Below the pieces are notes generated by a model. That model was not told where the DNA came from, searched no databases, and was given only the letters and a program-made list of their open reading frames with translations. The position numbers were made by a program, and so were the translations under genes. From Monarcha castaneiventris obscurior (lineage: Eukaryota > Chordata > Aves > Passeriformes > Monarchidae): a DNA stretch of 64,000 nt. The stretch covers positions 13,112,001 through 13,176,000 of the forward strand of contig JAMPIT010000890.1 of assembly GCA_026261815.1 (NCBI GenBank), read 5' to 3'. Below, one piece after another: positions 37,496 through 51,720 of the stretch. Numbering within the stretch: the first letter of the stretch is position 1; each line of letters starts with the position of its first letter.

Positions 37496-40229
37496 CCTGC
37501 TTGTGCTTTGGCTCTCCCATCTGGGTAACACATGTCATGGTTGAGTAAGGTTAATAGGAGGCATAAATAAAGGCAAATGACCACGAAATCCTGAACTCAG
37601 ATCTGCTGATAATACAGTTTTGCTACTTATCGCCTGATTTGCTCTCAGCTTTTGGTGTGGCTTTACCATCCTGCTCAGCGCACACCAAGGCAAAGGCTAC
37701 ACCTGCGTCCCCGGGCAGCTGGGCTGCATGTGCCCTGGCCAGAGCAGAGAGTGTTTATTTAGAGTTAAAAAGTAACATTTGGCCAGTGGGAAGGGATGAT
37801 GAGGGAAACAGACTGGGGCAGAATGCTTTTGTAGCAGCGTAAACAGGTTGCTTGAAGAGAGAGCAGCTCACCTGGCTTGTGACAGTATAGGGCACATGGG
37901 CTAGGAATATGCCCAGGGCTATAGCTGCAGAAGCAGAGATGCTTCAAAGCAAAAGCTGCTTGAAAAGAGAAGCAGGATTTCCCCTTAACTGAAGGGCAGT
38001 ATTGCTTGACATACATCGTAGAATAAACATGACAGATTTGCACTGATGTTACTTTAGTTTTTCTTGACTTGGGCAGGGGGTAAGACTGCTCTGTAGCCTC
38101 CATGGGGATGCACAACACAGGCTGTGTTCCCAGCCTCCCGTGGCAGGAGTGCACACAATCGTGATGCTGATGTTCCGCCGCAGGAAGCGGCTGGTTTCAA
38201 AGAAAAATCATACTTACTGTGTATTTGCATAAGGCAGAGCTCAGAGACCTTCTGGCAAGCAAAAGCAGAAATGTCTTTCCCCCAAATGCAAGCAGCCCTT
38301 GCCAATCAACTAGTGTTGAACGTTTAGTCATAGCTCAAAGAGACTTTCCCAGTGAACCGTCAGCCTGTAAATAACATGAAGATGCCTTCTAATAGACTGG
38401 TCATAGCTGGATATTTAACCTGGTTAAATATACTCAAAGGCCCTCAGGATATGATTGAAAACTTGTAAACCCCCACCATCTTTAGCTGCAATTCTTCCAC
38501 CTTTCTCTCCTGTATTTCCTAAAGAAGGGGACAACAATTCAGAATTTTCTTTCAAATCACAAAGAAGTTTAGTTTTCAGTGTGTATTATTAGAAACAACG
38601 GCTTAAGTTTACCCATGGAACAGATATGATTGTGAGCAAATCAAACTCCCCCACAGACATGCCTTAGCTCTCACCTATCATCTGAGGTATGGTTCACATT
38701 AGGTGTCTGCTGTGTTGGCAGCAACTGTGCCTGGTAGCATCAGCTGCCAGATGAGATGCACACCTATCCAAATTCATCTTTCCAAGGACACCAAACAGAC
38801 ATGATAAACTAATGTTTGATCTTAGTTTCACAGCAGAATTAGGTCTCAAGTAGTTCTCAGATTTGTGCCATATTGTTTTAACAGAGCACCCCAGCAAGCA
38901 GTACTTTCTTCAGCATAACCTTGTGTTAGATTAGAGACTCAGGCAAACAATCTTGTGATATCTTAGGGGTGCAGCAGTCTGTCCTGACTTCATTGAGGTT
39001 TCTCATGTTTTGAGACCTTGCCTGATTCAGACCCACAAAGATTATCAGTTCCCTGATCTGTTATTTCTTTGTTAATTCAGTAGTAATTTGGGGAGTTGTA
39101 AATTGTCATCCAGAATTTCTACCAAATCACTTCTACCCTGGATTACTGATCTGTGTTTTTGCAGATCTGGCTAAGAATGAAATTTGCTTCTGAGCAGCTG
39201 CCAAACAGGGCATCTGTCAAGAAATTTACATACTGTTATATTTCTGTAGTTCTGTACTCTATGTAAATAATATTTGCCTCCTGGCATCTTCCTCACAGAA
39301 CTGATTTCTTCCCTGTGGTTTCTTGCCAGAATCTTGGCCATTTCAATAATTGAGACTCACACTGAGACCTCAGAAATGTTAATACCCAAAAGCACTAAAA
39401 TCACAGAACGCTGCATGGTTAAGACTGTTCTAAAAACTGCATCAACAATCAAAGCCAGTATATCCAGAAAAACATAATATTTGCTTGCCCCAGTTCTGCG
39501 CCCCTTCATAATACAACAGATGGAAACTGGAGCAACACCTGCTCAGCTGATATTTGTATTCTAGAGGAAGGTGGGGCTGGTTGGCCAGTACAATTATGCC
39601 AGTTGCATTTCATCCAGCACCAGAATAAGGGGATCAAGGATGCATGGGAGTGTTGAGAAGGTAGGATCATCACCAGTTTCACCAGTCCATACGTAATGCA
39701 AAATATCCCATCACCCACAACCAGATAGCACAGTGCTCCTCCAGCTCAGTTCAGGAAATAGCGGCAACCTGAGAGTCAGGAATTTATAACCAGCTCCCTA
39801 AGGGTCTCTTTAATCTTGATCCAGGAGGGAATGCATCTCCAGCCTTTATCAGCAGGGTCTTCCCAGGCAGGGTCTGATCCTTGTCTCTGTGAGTGCTGTA
39901 TCAACGAAATCATATGTACATCTAGGCAGCTAAATAGAACAGGTCCAGGGAGCAAGCTGGACTGCAGATTGCCTTAGCTGCCTAATTGTTAGCACACTCC
40001 TGACACGAGCCAGGGAAAAGCATACACATGGACTATTCCCAGCTGTGTGGTACGTTGAATGCTATGCTGCCTGGCTCCTTCCAGCTTCTGTGGTTTGCTT
40101 AATTCCATCCACCACACCGTCCTCCTAGGCTTTGCACCCTCGGGAGGCCCCCTGGTGCCTACCTGCCCCAGGGCATGCAGGCTATAACCTCAGCATCTCG
40201 CTATGAAATGTCGGAAGCTGCAACACATT
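37496..40229. other. Unannotated sequence downstream of the CpG island
   Basis: I recognise no exon. The frame 37765-38154 minus (129 codons) has no known domain. A small CpG-bearing patch at about 38130-38195 is too short to be an island. Confidence 0.5.
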
Positions 40230-40510
40230 ATGCACACACTTTGAACTGAAATAAATAAACGAAAAATAGTAATTATGTATTAGACTTCAGGACATCTGTG
40301 TAGCCTATGAAAGACTCTGGAGAGTGCTACCTGGTGTGGTTAGGCCATAAAAGGTCCCTGGTCCTGTTTGATTAGCTTTATAGTCAAAGGTGTTGGCATT
40401 AGAAAGGGTGTTGCTATGTTTATCATGTTTCAGACAATGTAACAACTCGGTGAGCTGTGTAATCCACAAAGAAAAATATCATCAGCCCATCACCATGCCC
40501 TACAAACAAG
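40230..40510. promoter_or_regulatory. Candidate conserved noncoding block
   Basis: Motif-dense text with 'aaataaataaacgaaaaatag' and 'gtaattatgtatta' at the start and no ORF or repeat signature. A regulatory role is inferred from appearance alone. Confidence 0.15.
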
Positions 40511-43500
40511 TGGAAGTTGAGTAGTATAGATGTCTCTCTAGTTTTGCGTAATGTTTCATATTCTCTCCCATGTTAGCTGTCCTGGTAGAGGCCCATTCTG
40601 CTTTCAAATGAAAAGTTACCTTATTACTTAAATGCATAAATCACAGTACTATCTCTCTATCTTGATGAACTATGTTTTCTAATGAACGCACGCGTGTTCC
40701 ATATTTATTGACAGTTTTGAAGGGAATTGGGTCCTCGTATTTTTAAAGCTGAACTGAAAGGCATTCATAATTCATTCCCATCAATTTGGCTTTGCAGGAA
40801 AGAAGTATGAGAGATAGGAGTTTCTTTGCTTTTTTCATGCCTTTTTGGGAAAGACATTTTTTAATGTGTGATATGCTATGAGATACAGGGAACAAGTGTT
40901 TAGAGAGAGAAGAAACGTTGCATACATACACAGAATTGCACTGCTTTGAGTTATAGCACTACAAATCAAACCCATTGACTCTTAGTGAAGCTACTTTGGT
41001 TTTACAGGACTATTTTTTTCTAGAGTGCAGACCAGTGAAATCTGAATAGGCAAGGCACCAAATGGGGCAAAGGCATAACAAAAAGTGCAGGGGATGTGAG
41101 GTAGAAGCACATGGCCAATTTGCTCTGTGAGATTTGCGTCCATGTCCTGCTGAACAAGAGTGAGACTGGAAGATCCCAGCCCCGTGGGAATGCTCAGAGA
41201 GGTGGTGTATTGCATGGTCACAGCAGTAGAACTGGACAGGATCTACTTCATTTTCAAAGTGTTTAAAAGAGGCAGAAAGGTTTTTATAGGGCCTCCCTCC
41301 CTCCCACTTCAAGGTCACCCTAGCCAGTTGAGCTCTGGGTGTCAGCAGATGCTGTTGCTCATTGCATGACTTCCCAGGGCACAGAAGTTATGCTGAGATT
41401 CTCTGAGTGAGGGCTCAGAAGCATGCTTTCTTGCTTTATATAATTATACTTTTCTCCAGAGGCCGTTTACAGTAGATTCACATAGAGTAGTGAACAACTG
41501 GCCCTCATTATTTTTATAAAAACTCCTGCTTGATCAGATCATGCTAGCAGAATAATTTCAGTCTTCTCTTAATTAGTTTATTTCTTCAGAAGGGATTTTA
41601 TTTTTTCTGCAGTTCCACTGTATTTCCTATGTATATTCTGGAGCAAAAAGAAATCAATTCTTTGAAGAAGTTGCTTATTTCAAGGGGAAAGATCCTTGTT
41701 TAAGTGGTCTCCAGTGCATTAAGAACTGAGCTGGATGCTACTAAGTTAGCAACATTCCCAAACATATTCCTCGGGTGTTTAGCAAGATTTAGGGAGTTGC
41801 CATAGAGCTGTATTTGCGTGCAGATGAGTCAGAATTATTGAAATATGTCTGTCTGAATCAGGAGATTTTATCCCAAATTATGAAAGGGGTGCAAGCCTCC
41901 CTCTTTGAACAGCAGCTCCCCCTGCAGCTCCCTTCCTGCCAGCTTGCTGTCACTTTGTTCCCAAAGCACTTTCCTCTTTTCAGGTCCTCTCCTGCTCTAG
42001 TGAGTATGTGAGGGCGTCTTCTCTGCTTCTTCAACTGGAATTTGAGGCAATGTGCCTTTCCACCACAGACCTGGCAGGAGCTTTTGAAATCAATGGAAAT
42101 CTTTTCTTTCATTGGCTCTGCTAGTTGTTTGATTACCCACACCCCATCTGCCACCCTTCAGGGGAATTAGATGCAGTCCTTTCTGAATCCCCAGTAAATG
42201 TGCAATGACTGGAATGTCCCCTCTCTCCCTGTGCTTTTGGGCTGCCAAATTTCTGTACGACCTCGTTCTTCAGAACTGTCTTGTTCTCATCCAAGGAAAT
42301 GTAAACAGTAGTTTGAAAGAGTGATCTAGGGAAAAATTGCCTCCCACTGGGCATTACATCTATGATTACCTTAAAAATATGTCCAGTAAATCACAGGCCT
42401 GAGTGGAGAAAGAAGTATTAATAGAAGAGTGATCAAATGTTCCTCTTTCTTCTTCCCAAGGTCTGTGAACTGGAATGCATTTGCAATTCTTCAGTCTCAT
42501 GTCAAGAGCAGAAATAAGTGCTCAGACCTGCCTCCAGCAGAGCCCTGTGCTGTTGTGGGCTTGCAGTTGCAACAGCAATTGTGTTATGTGGGCTGTCCTC
42601 TGTCTACAGGAATGTTACATCTCCCTGAGCATCAAGGTGTTTAGGGAACAACTGCTGCCTTGCTTCTTTTCATTTTTTCCCACATCCTCTGAGCCCTGAC
42701 ACTATGAGAAAAGTTACTGTCAGTTACCCCTTTCTGCCCTCCTGCATGGGTTTATCTCTGTAGCAAGGAGTGTAATTGCTGGTGTCTGTAGAGATGCACA
42801 CACAGGTACAAAGATCAAAATAGTAAACACATGTCAAGCCTAATTATGACACACCTGTGTGCATGTCTCCATCCGCGTAGAAAAAATCAGCACCAAAAAT
42901 ATTTTGGTTGTGGTCTTAACTCAAATTCACTTCACCAGCCTCAGGTTTTTACAGAGCCACTTATTGCTAGCTCTGCATTACCTCAAAGCAGGGATTTCCC
43001 ATGTTACCTTTTGCAATGCCAGAAGCACCAATCAAATGGAAAGAGGTCTGATGCAGCCATATGTGACAGCATGACCTGGAATTGCTTGCTTTTGGCTGTG
43101 GGCAACATTGCTCTACCTTTATGAGGAAGTCTAGAAGAAAGCAAAATCATTAAGAGTCTGCAGATACAGCCAGGTGAAATCTGTGGTACTGAAGGCACAG
43201 AAGACCAGGCGCTCAGCTGACATCACTGTTCCCAAAGTTTTTCATTCAGCGAAGTTAAATTAACTTCTTTTCCCAAACACACTGTGTTTCAAATTCCAGG
43301 CAAGACAGTATGAGCAGAGAAGTGGTCCCTGACTAGAGCAAGTGGACACTCTACTCAAATCATAAGCATGGATTTTGACATCACATTTCTTCTGATTAAC
43401 TCCCACACCACAGAAGGTTAAATGTAATTTTTAATTTTCATTCTTAACAAACTGATGGGGTAATGTTTGATAGGAACTTGTCTAGCAGTCTGTCTTCAGA

Positions 43501-46500
43501 GACCATCCAAGGCACGTGAACTTTGTCCCCTACAGCTTTTGTTGTCAGTGACACGTTACTTTTCTGGCATAATCACAATGTCAAAATTGGTATTAACCAC
43601 ATTGTTGCCTCTTTGTTTTTGTGTCACATTGGTCTGAACTCGGGGGTGGACATTTTTACTATTTGTGCAGTCAGATATACTAGCCCAGAGCAGCTCAGAG
43701 ATTAGTGACAAACTGTTAAGTCAATCATGTGCAGAGCCAGAAGGACTGACATATCTGTGGAAGTGTGCTCAGACTTGATTGTGCTTTTTGTTGAAAAGGT
43801 GTTTCACATCTCAGAAGATTATTTGCTCTTAGAAAGCCTTACTTCCATCAAAGATTTTGTAGTACCAAAAAGTATTGCAAAATTTAAAGGAACTGAGTGG
43901 TAAAGTTTTTACACTCAAGAAACCCGGGAAGAAGCTACATCAATAGGATCGGCCCATGATTCTTCCCATTTGCAGCCAAGTGAAGTAAATAGTTAATACT
44001 CCACCAAATGTCTTCCCTCCTTGGAGCAAAGCACTCTCTGTGCCACCTTTTGCAGTTTCCTCAAAAATTATCTCACCCTAGTGCATGTGTTCAAAGTGCT
44101 AATAAGGAGAAGCAGATGAGGTATTCATCTTTCACCATATCCCAAGGGATCTGGAGCATTTGGTCTCGTAACACTTGCAGCCTACGTGGTCTGGGGAGTT
44201 GGGATCCTCTGGTTGTTTGTGAATGGGGCTGACCCATTTGGTCCTTCCTCGCCAGGGTGTGACTGACTGGCAGCTCATAGAGGTCTTGGCAATTATTTCT
44301 CAGTGCAAGCCTCCTCTAGCTGAGCTTTCCTTGAAGATGTGGAAGATCACAGCCTTAGGTGCTTGCCACCACAATGGTCTTTATGTCGAGATCCTTCAGA
44401 AGTGGCTTCCTGCATGCAGGGTATGGTCCAGTTTCTTCTGGAAGCTGTAAGCTTGGAGAAAAGCAAGCACAGAAAATTTGGTAACTGATTCCCCAGCTGC
44501 ACACAGATTTACCACTTTCATAGATTTTTAGATTTCGTAGATTTAAATCAACTTTACCTGACACTTCTATTGCTTTTAATTTACTATATTCACTGTTTGT
44601 AGTGGCTTTTTTGTGCTGCTGCTTGTGCTAGCTACATTAGGATCCTGTCTTTTTTATTGCTCTTTATTTGGCATTGGAAATGGACACAAGCTTCTGAACT
44701 ATAAACATTGAAACACATTAAGAGGCGAAACAGGCAAACTGAAGATTTCACTTCCACACAGAAAGGCTGTATCACCAAAATTATTGTAAAATTGAAGGGA
44801 ATCAAACTTTTAGTTTGCTTATGCTCTCTACATTAGAAATTTTAGAGGAATTTAAGCTAGAAAAATTCAGACACCTACCTAAACTAACTGAGGAAACTTG
44901 GCTCCCTCTGTAGTCAGTGAAGAGAAAGAGAGAATTATCTCCAGATAGTAGTTCCAGCCCAAGAGATCAAAAGTGGCTTATTATTTTCCATGAAGAACTA
45001 GACATCCTGCACCAGAAATAGGCATTGCAGGTTTTGCCATTTTCTAATGCTTTCATGCATCTTTCACTTGCTTAGTTTCTCACTTACTGAAAAAAACCTT
45101 TACAAAAATATTCATGAACCAGAGAAACTTATATGCAGAATTTTTCACATGTTCCAAGTCCAGGTCATGTACAAAGATTTCTCTTTTGAGAATTTGGATT
45201 AAATATTCAAACTTTCAGAAGAGTCAACACCAGTCTCTGCAACTGAGCCTTATATCTAGTGTCACACCCAATTGATGCAAAAGCCCTACAAAGACAGCTC
45301 ATCCTTGCTATTTTATCTGTATGAATGGGATTTCTGGTAACGGACTCATACACTGTTCTTCTGCCTTTTCCACCTCTTCTGCTGATTTGGCATACAAATA
45401 TCAGCCTGTTTTCAGTACACACAGAAGAAATTTTGAATATTGATGAGGTTTTCTTCTGCTTTAAATGTAAAGGGCTTTGTGCCAAGTGAAAACCGTTTTT
45501 CCCTCTCTCTTTCTAACATGTAACTTTACAGAGAAGTTAAATGACTTTTTCTTAAATTACAAATGTGGCCAAAAGGTTTGAGACCTTATAAATCAAGCAA
45601 GGTTGCTTTTAAGTTGTCATCTATCTTTTGCAGTACAAGTTAAGAAAATAAAAAAAATCGTATTATCTTCCATGACAATGAAGATACAGCTGGTAGGACT
45701 GGAAATATGTAATAAAAAAGGAGTGTAACACCTGTCTCCCTTGCTCTGGGGCCAACCACGAGTCCTCTCAGTTTGCTGTTATGTCAGTGGGGTGTGGGAG
45801 TTGCTCATTTGCTGAGTAATTGGCATTGCTCTCAGAGTGCTCTTCCTTCTTTCTCTGAGATACACACATACACACACACATGTAAACAGACCAGTCTTTT
45901 CAACTGCTAGGATTTATTTTAGAAAATAGTTTCACTACAGTATTTGACAAGAAATGAAAGCAAAAATTCCGAAGGTTTCTTTGGGGAATTTTAAGGTTTT
46001 TAAAACCTGTAAGAATAATGGTATTTTGTGCTTAAAAGTTTTGTCAGGTTTTCAGAAAACATAAAAAAATACATATAGAAGCAGTATTTTTCATAAAAAA
46101 GCATCTGTCCCCATTGAGACATATTTTGTTTGCTTGTTTATTTTCTTTACTTATCAATCTGACTTTGTTTCAGGATGTTCCTTTCAACAGATTACAAAAC
46201 TGCACAGAATGAGCCCTAGTATTCTCGTAATAATTTTCTGTGCAATTTTACTGACTTCAGCACAGCTATTTGCTATTGTGGTTAAACTGAAAGGAGAAGG
46301 CATATCCTTCTTGCAACAGATGCTTTTTCAAATACGCATCTTAAATCTATTGCTTTCAGTAAATTAAATCAGCTTTGCTGATTCATAAATTTTTGGCTGA
46401 GCCCAAATAAGTCTCCCACTTAACCTATCAAAAATTTTGCTCTGCTCAAAGAATTTTAAATCATTATCCATGGAGAGGAATAATTAATATTAGCAAAATA

Positions 46501-49500
46501 TGTTGTACTAGCTAATGCTTTTAGAAGTCTCTCTTTTTCTAATAGAGTTTATAATTTGAGAACAGCATTCATTCATCTTCCAGTATATCTTAAACCTTGT
46601 TTTGTAGATTACTGCAAATTCATTGAGGGAAAAAACCAAGGAGGCATCAGGAGCTAATATTGGTGATGAGAAGGATAAAAGCAGAAACCCAGCAGCAAAT
46701 ACTTTGCCTGTTTGAGTGAGAGATTTGAAACTTTCCCCAGCTTGTGGGTAATATCAGATTTCCCCCTCCTTGTCCCCACCCCCCTACTGAGATCAAAAGA
46801 TCAAAAGACAATATTCCTGCCTCTTTGTAAGCACTGTGCCATCTGCACAGCTCCATTTGTAGAAGCAAAGTCCGACTCACCCTCTGTTTCCTCACTTAGA
46901 TGTATGATACAGTCTCTGCTGCCAGAGATCTGATGTGGTAGGAGCAGTTTTCTTATGTGTGAGCCCAACAAATTGAAACCTGCTCATGTGCTCATCCTAG
47001 CTCAAACAGCTTCCCACAAAGTCAAACATCAAGATCACAGTCAGAGTTTCAAGGCAAAAAATGAGCAATGGATGCTGATTTTTTTTAGTGACACAACTCC
47101 AGTGGACAAAAATGCTGTTTGTTAAATATTTGTGGCTTGATAGAGTTATCTGTTCTCTTCCTACACTCAGGAAAGGTAAGGAAGCCCCATGAAATGTTCT
47201 TCAGATGGTGGCCTCTCTGTCACCATTCAAAGATGTGTGATACCCCAGCTGACGGGAGATCACCCTGGTCCTGGTGGTCTAGAGAACACCACTTATTTTA
47301 GTGCAGCATGACAAATCCAATCTTCCCATGGGTATTTCTAGCCTGGTGGTAGTGCTGAGAGAGGACAGATGATGCCTCTCTCAAAAAGTTATGGGCCAAA
47401 TCAGTTGGAGGAAACAAATTTTAAAAAGAAGTAAAAATTGTAATTGTCAACTGAAGAGAAACATTTTCCCAGATGGACAAAAGTCATAATTTCACATTTG
47501 GAAAAGAGGATTCTCCTGTTTTTCAAAAGAAAATACCAGCAAGTAAAATTATTCAACGAAAACAGAAAAGAAAAGAAAAAAGAATATTTGAGACATGGAT
47601 AAAAAAACCCAAAACAACTAAATTAAGAAAGCTCATAGCAATTTGTATAACTTAGAAACTAGGAATCTGAGAATTACAGATGAAAAGGGATTGTTTCCAC
47701 AATAAACATTTCTGGTAGAAATAACTCAGGAATTATTTTGTCTCTTTGGAATCAAATTATTGTGGACACATTTAAAAGTATTTTTAATAACACAGAAAAG
47801 ATGAAAATGCTTGGAAATTATTTTACTTCCATGTGGGAGTGTTCAGACAATATTTGACTTTAGTGTTGGGAAGATCCAAATGATGTCACCAGCTGTGGGT
47901 GAAACACTTTTCACTCCAAGGAGGAAATCTGAATGAGGGCATTTTCAGTCTGCAGGTCTTGCCACCCTGATCTTTTGGTGAATTTAGGGCTTCTCTCCAT
48001 GTTTTGTAATGCCATTGGTCAGCTTTTGTTTATATGTGGTCCCCTCCTGGTTGGACTATTTGAGGACTTCCAATGACACTGCAGGCTCTCAGGTCAGCCA
48101 TTCTCCTTGCCTCAGTGGTTTACTGTCTCGGTAAATCTATGCTGGTTTTAGATTTTGCTCTTTAATGCTTCACAGATGGAAGTTCAAAACCTTGAACCCC
48201 TTCTATGCTGCATTTCTTCCTATGATCTCTGTGTCATGGTACAGGTTTTGTATCTGCTTGAATTGCAGGGAATATATATCAACCTCTCAGAAAGTATCCC
48301 AAAAGTGTGGATGTCAGTAAGACCAAGACGTCCAGGTCACAGAAGCACGACCCTGTCTGAGATCTTACAATGGAGCTCCAAGGCTGTGGAGCTGGTTGTG
48401 GAAGAATGAGGTGTATTTGCTATCCCTGCATAGCTAAAATGGACCTGATCTTTACAAAGATTGAAGGGCCAGGCCACAGCTGACAGGAAATGCCTCTTGC
48501 CCACAACAGAAACAGCTCTGGGCACGTGTGGAGGTGGGCTCTAAGGAACTGCAGCACTCACACTGTGCCCAGCCAAGGTCTGCTCTGGTCAGCTCTCGTG
48601 AGCTCTACCAGTCCTCCCTGCTCTTCCCAGAAGCAGAGGTGTGAAAGGTGATGGAATAAGTGCATCAAGCCCTCAGGTGAGCTTGTGCATCCTAGTCCTA
48701 CACCAAACATGCATGAATGCTGTTATGGCAGGCAGTTGCAGACAGATGCACTTTCCCTGTACCTCTATGGCACAGATCCTTCTACTCCAACAAGAAGAAA
48801 GCCTTGTGTGCAATCTGCTCTCTTGCCCCAAGCCTAGCTGAGAACCCCTGAGGTGCAGAGAAAGCATCACTATTGTGTATGTATATATATGTAGTACTCA
48901 GCTCACATACTGTCCAGTTTTTCTTGAATCTGACATGCCCTGTTGCACCCTGGCTCTGTGCTTGGTATATGCTATTGGCAAATTAAAAAGGGGAAGTTCA
49001 TCACTGGGGTTGTGCAAGTTTTCCTTTGAATCAGCAGGAACAAAAGTAAGCTGCCTCCGTTTGAAGAGGCTGTACAAACTGTATTTTCCTGCTCCTCTTC
49101 ATAAAGCTCTTGAGAATGCAGCATCTTCAGCTGTTAAGAAAAATGCTGTAAGGTTTTTACAGCACAGGCAAGGGAAAAACCAGTCTGAGATTTGGTATTT
49201 TGCTTTACTTCTGTGCTTCAGATAAACGGGTGGAGCCAAAAACACCAGAGCCACAGTGAAGCAACAGATTTTCTTGACAAGAAGTTGAACCCAGTCCTGC
49301 TGAGCAGCACTTCATATAAAACTCAGATTGCCTCTTTCCAAAGAGATGAAGATGGCTGCCTGTGCAATGGAGATGTCAAAGGGGCCTCACCTGTATGGGC
49401 TGCTCTTGGGTTGGTTAAGGGAATGAGATTAACAAGCAGTCACCTAAAACCTGTTACTGTGGCCTTCAAGAGAAATTCATCCTGCTGTACCTGTATGAGC

Positions 49501-51609
49501 TGGTGATGTTCGTGGAGCACTGCAGTAAGATCATTTATTATGCAGCACACCCCTGCCTGCTGTGCTGTGGCCAGAAGCAGTGTGCTCTGCTGCAGCACTC
49601 TCCCAAGGGGACACCGAGGTCTAAATCCTGCAGGACCCAGAGCTGGCTCCTTCCCAAGCCTCTCTCTTAAAGCAGAGCTATGATGTAGCTCTTCACCATC
49701 AGTGAAGAGGACCGCTGTTGTCCACCTCCAGCACTCGGCTAGGAGCCACCACAGATACACACATTGTGGGATTTTTTTATCTTAATGGAATTTTTTTAAT
49801 GTGCCAACAGGACTTCCGAGCCTTCAGGATGCACTGAGTTTTGTTTTCAAGTTCATTTCAAATGGAAAACTTCACTGTGTATTGTGCTTAAAGGAAACTT
49901 CTCTGTAAGCCAACAGCTGTTTTTTTTTGTAAAATGTGCCCCATATTTTTAGCCCAGAATCCCCTCTGTGAATCACTTTTTCTTGAGTTTTGATGTTTTA
50001 TCTTCGTTTAGCTCCACCAACATCAGCAGTCCTCTCTGTTTCCCCAGGGGAAGGCAGAACAGGACCCAGCCTGTTCTCCTCAAGAAACAGAACAGGAAGC
50101 CAGTGTACTAAACTCTGATTATTTCTCTGGCTCTGTGTATTTCCTGAGAGATCTGGAAACAGAATCATACACACAAGTTATTTAGCTGGAGGTGAGCTAT
50201 GAAGATGATTATAAAAAAAAAAAAGAAATGTTGTGGAGGGGGTGAATGAAGATAGCATGTGATGGCTTTTGTAACAGCAGGCTATAAAATGCTACTATCT
50301 TTTAGGATACATCTAGGTGTATATTACAATCAGAAAACAAATTTCGCTGCTTTAGGCTGGTCTACTTGCTCTGAAAGACAGCATTTGACAGCTTTTGCTC
50401 TGTGAATGGGTCTCTTGGCTTTTGGGTGGGGTCCAGGCAGAGCAGTCGCAGATCTGTCACCAGACAAGCCTACCCTTAGTCATTGTGATATGAGCATGCA
50501 TGGGCATTTTTGGGAGTACAAAACACACAGCTCTCTTCTAGTTTTACTGGTTGTTGTATATGCATGTCGATCCTTCAGAAGAGTGACAGCTGAAAGGGTT
50601 TGATTCTCTTCCCATTAAAAATAAATTGCAAAAATTGTATTGATTTCAGAGCAGGAGGATTGGACCCTTAGCCTTCAAGAGGATATTTAATATATTCCGT
50701 TACCAGCATCCTAATGGGATACAGCTATACCATGCTGCACATGGAGCTACATATGATACAGCTCCCTCAGGCTGCTTGACAATATGCTCTCCACTTCAGA
50801 GACTAATACATAAACACAATTCACATGCTCTGTCTTTAGTCATGCCACAGTTTTGTCAACCACATCACATTTTTCTGCCTCAGGCTGCGGTGTGTGCTGT
50901 TAACACATGTCTCCGGACTCAGGTCAGAGAGTGCAGGGACAGCATTGCATTGCTTCTGTTTTCATGGGACTTTCCTGTCTTTTCTTGTCATGCAATTAAA
51001 TTGCCTCATTCCTATTTTGGCTTTTTTATTATGATTATTTTTGCCTACCACAGAACATCTATTTAATGCAAATACAAGGTAATTTGTACAATTCATTCTA
51101 CTGTATTTTTCGAGCAGATGTGAAAAATGCTGAAGTATAGGAAAAAACCTCTCTAGCATATGACCGTTCTGAGTAAGTGAAATCCACTCATTTTCTCAAA
51201 TTGCTACCAAATCTTTCTCAGGTTTTCTTCCAGAAGATTTTCAAGTTGTGATTTCTTAGAATAGACTGAAAATCATCATAGGTTGAAATACTGATTAACC
51301 TTTGACCTCTTGAGAATGAACAAGGGAAAAACCTTTGGCCCACTTACAAAAATATTTTTCCCATAGAGCTGGTCAACAGTTTTGCAATTTTCCATATGAA
51401 ATTTCATAAAAATGGAGGGGGAAGGGAAGCAACCATCAATATCTCTTTTGTATTTAAGTAACACCAGGCACCCTGCAGCTGGAGAGGCTGGATGGTGTAT
51501 CAGGTCAGGGGTTCTTTGCTGCTCCCTATCTTCGTGGGCAAGGTTTCTCCCAGGATGTTGGCATTATTCTGGGATTTCCTTCCCTCTCTCTCTGGACTGA
51601 TTTTGCCAT
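40511..51609. other. Unannotated sequence, about 11 kb
   Basis: This is the longest stretch without a repeat or gene I can name. Frames reach 116 codons (48875-49225 plus) and 106 codons (49440-49760 minus), with no recognisable domain. Simple repeats are minor: (CA)n at 45861-45882 and a 12-A run at 50213-50224. Ancient repeats below visual detection are likely. Confidence 0.5.
45861..45882. repeat. (CA)n microsatellite
   Basis: Interrupted CA/TG dinucleotide tract of about 22 bases. Confidence 0.8.
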
Positions 51610-51720
51610 AGCCTAATGTACACAGCAATGAAATAGATGAAAGCTGACCAAGGGCACACAGAAGGCAGTTCAGCTGTAACTGCAAATCTTCTTCCTCCAT
51701 CCTTGTTGACTGACCCCACC
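51610..51720 (-). mobile_element. Possible MIR-type SINE remnant, reverse strand
   Basis: 'gctgaccaagggcacacag' followed by 'gcagttcagctgtaactgc' and 'aaatcttcttcctccat' follows a decayed reverse MIR ('cccaaggtcacac...gcagagctggaa...'). The match is short and weak. Confidence 0.4.

Noticed and set aside
37095..37548. ORFs on both strands of the CpG island as protein genes
   Set aside because: Stop-poor GC-rich sequence and a 10-bp repeat make these frames expected. Neither translation is recognisable.
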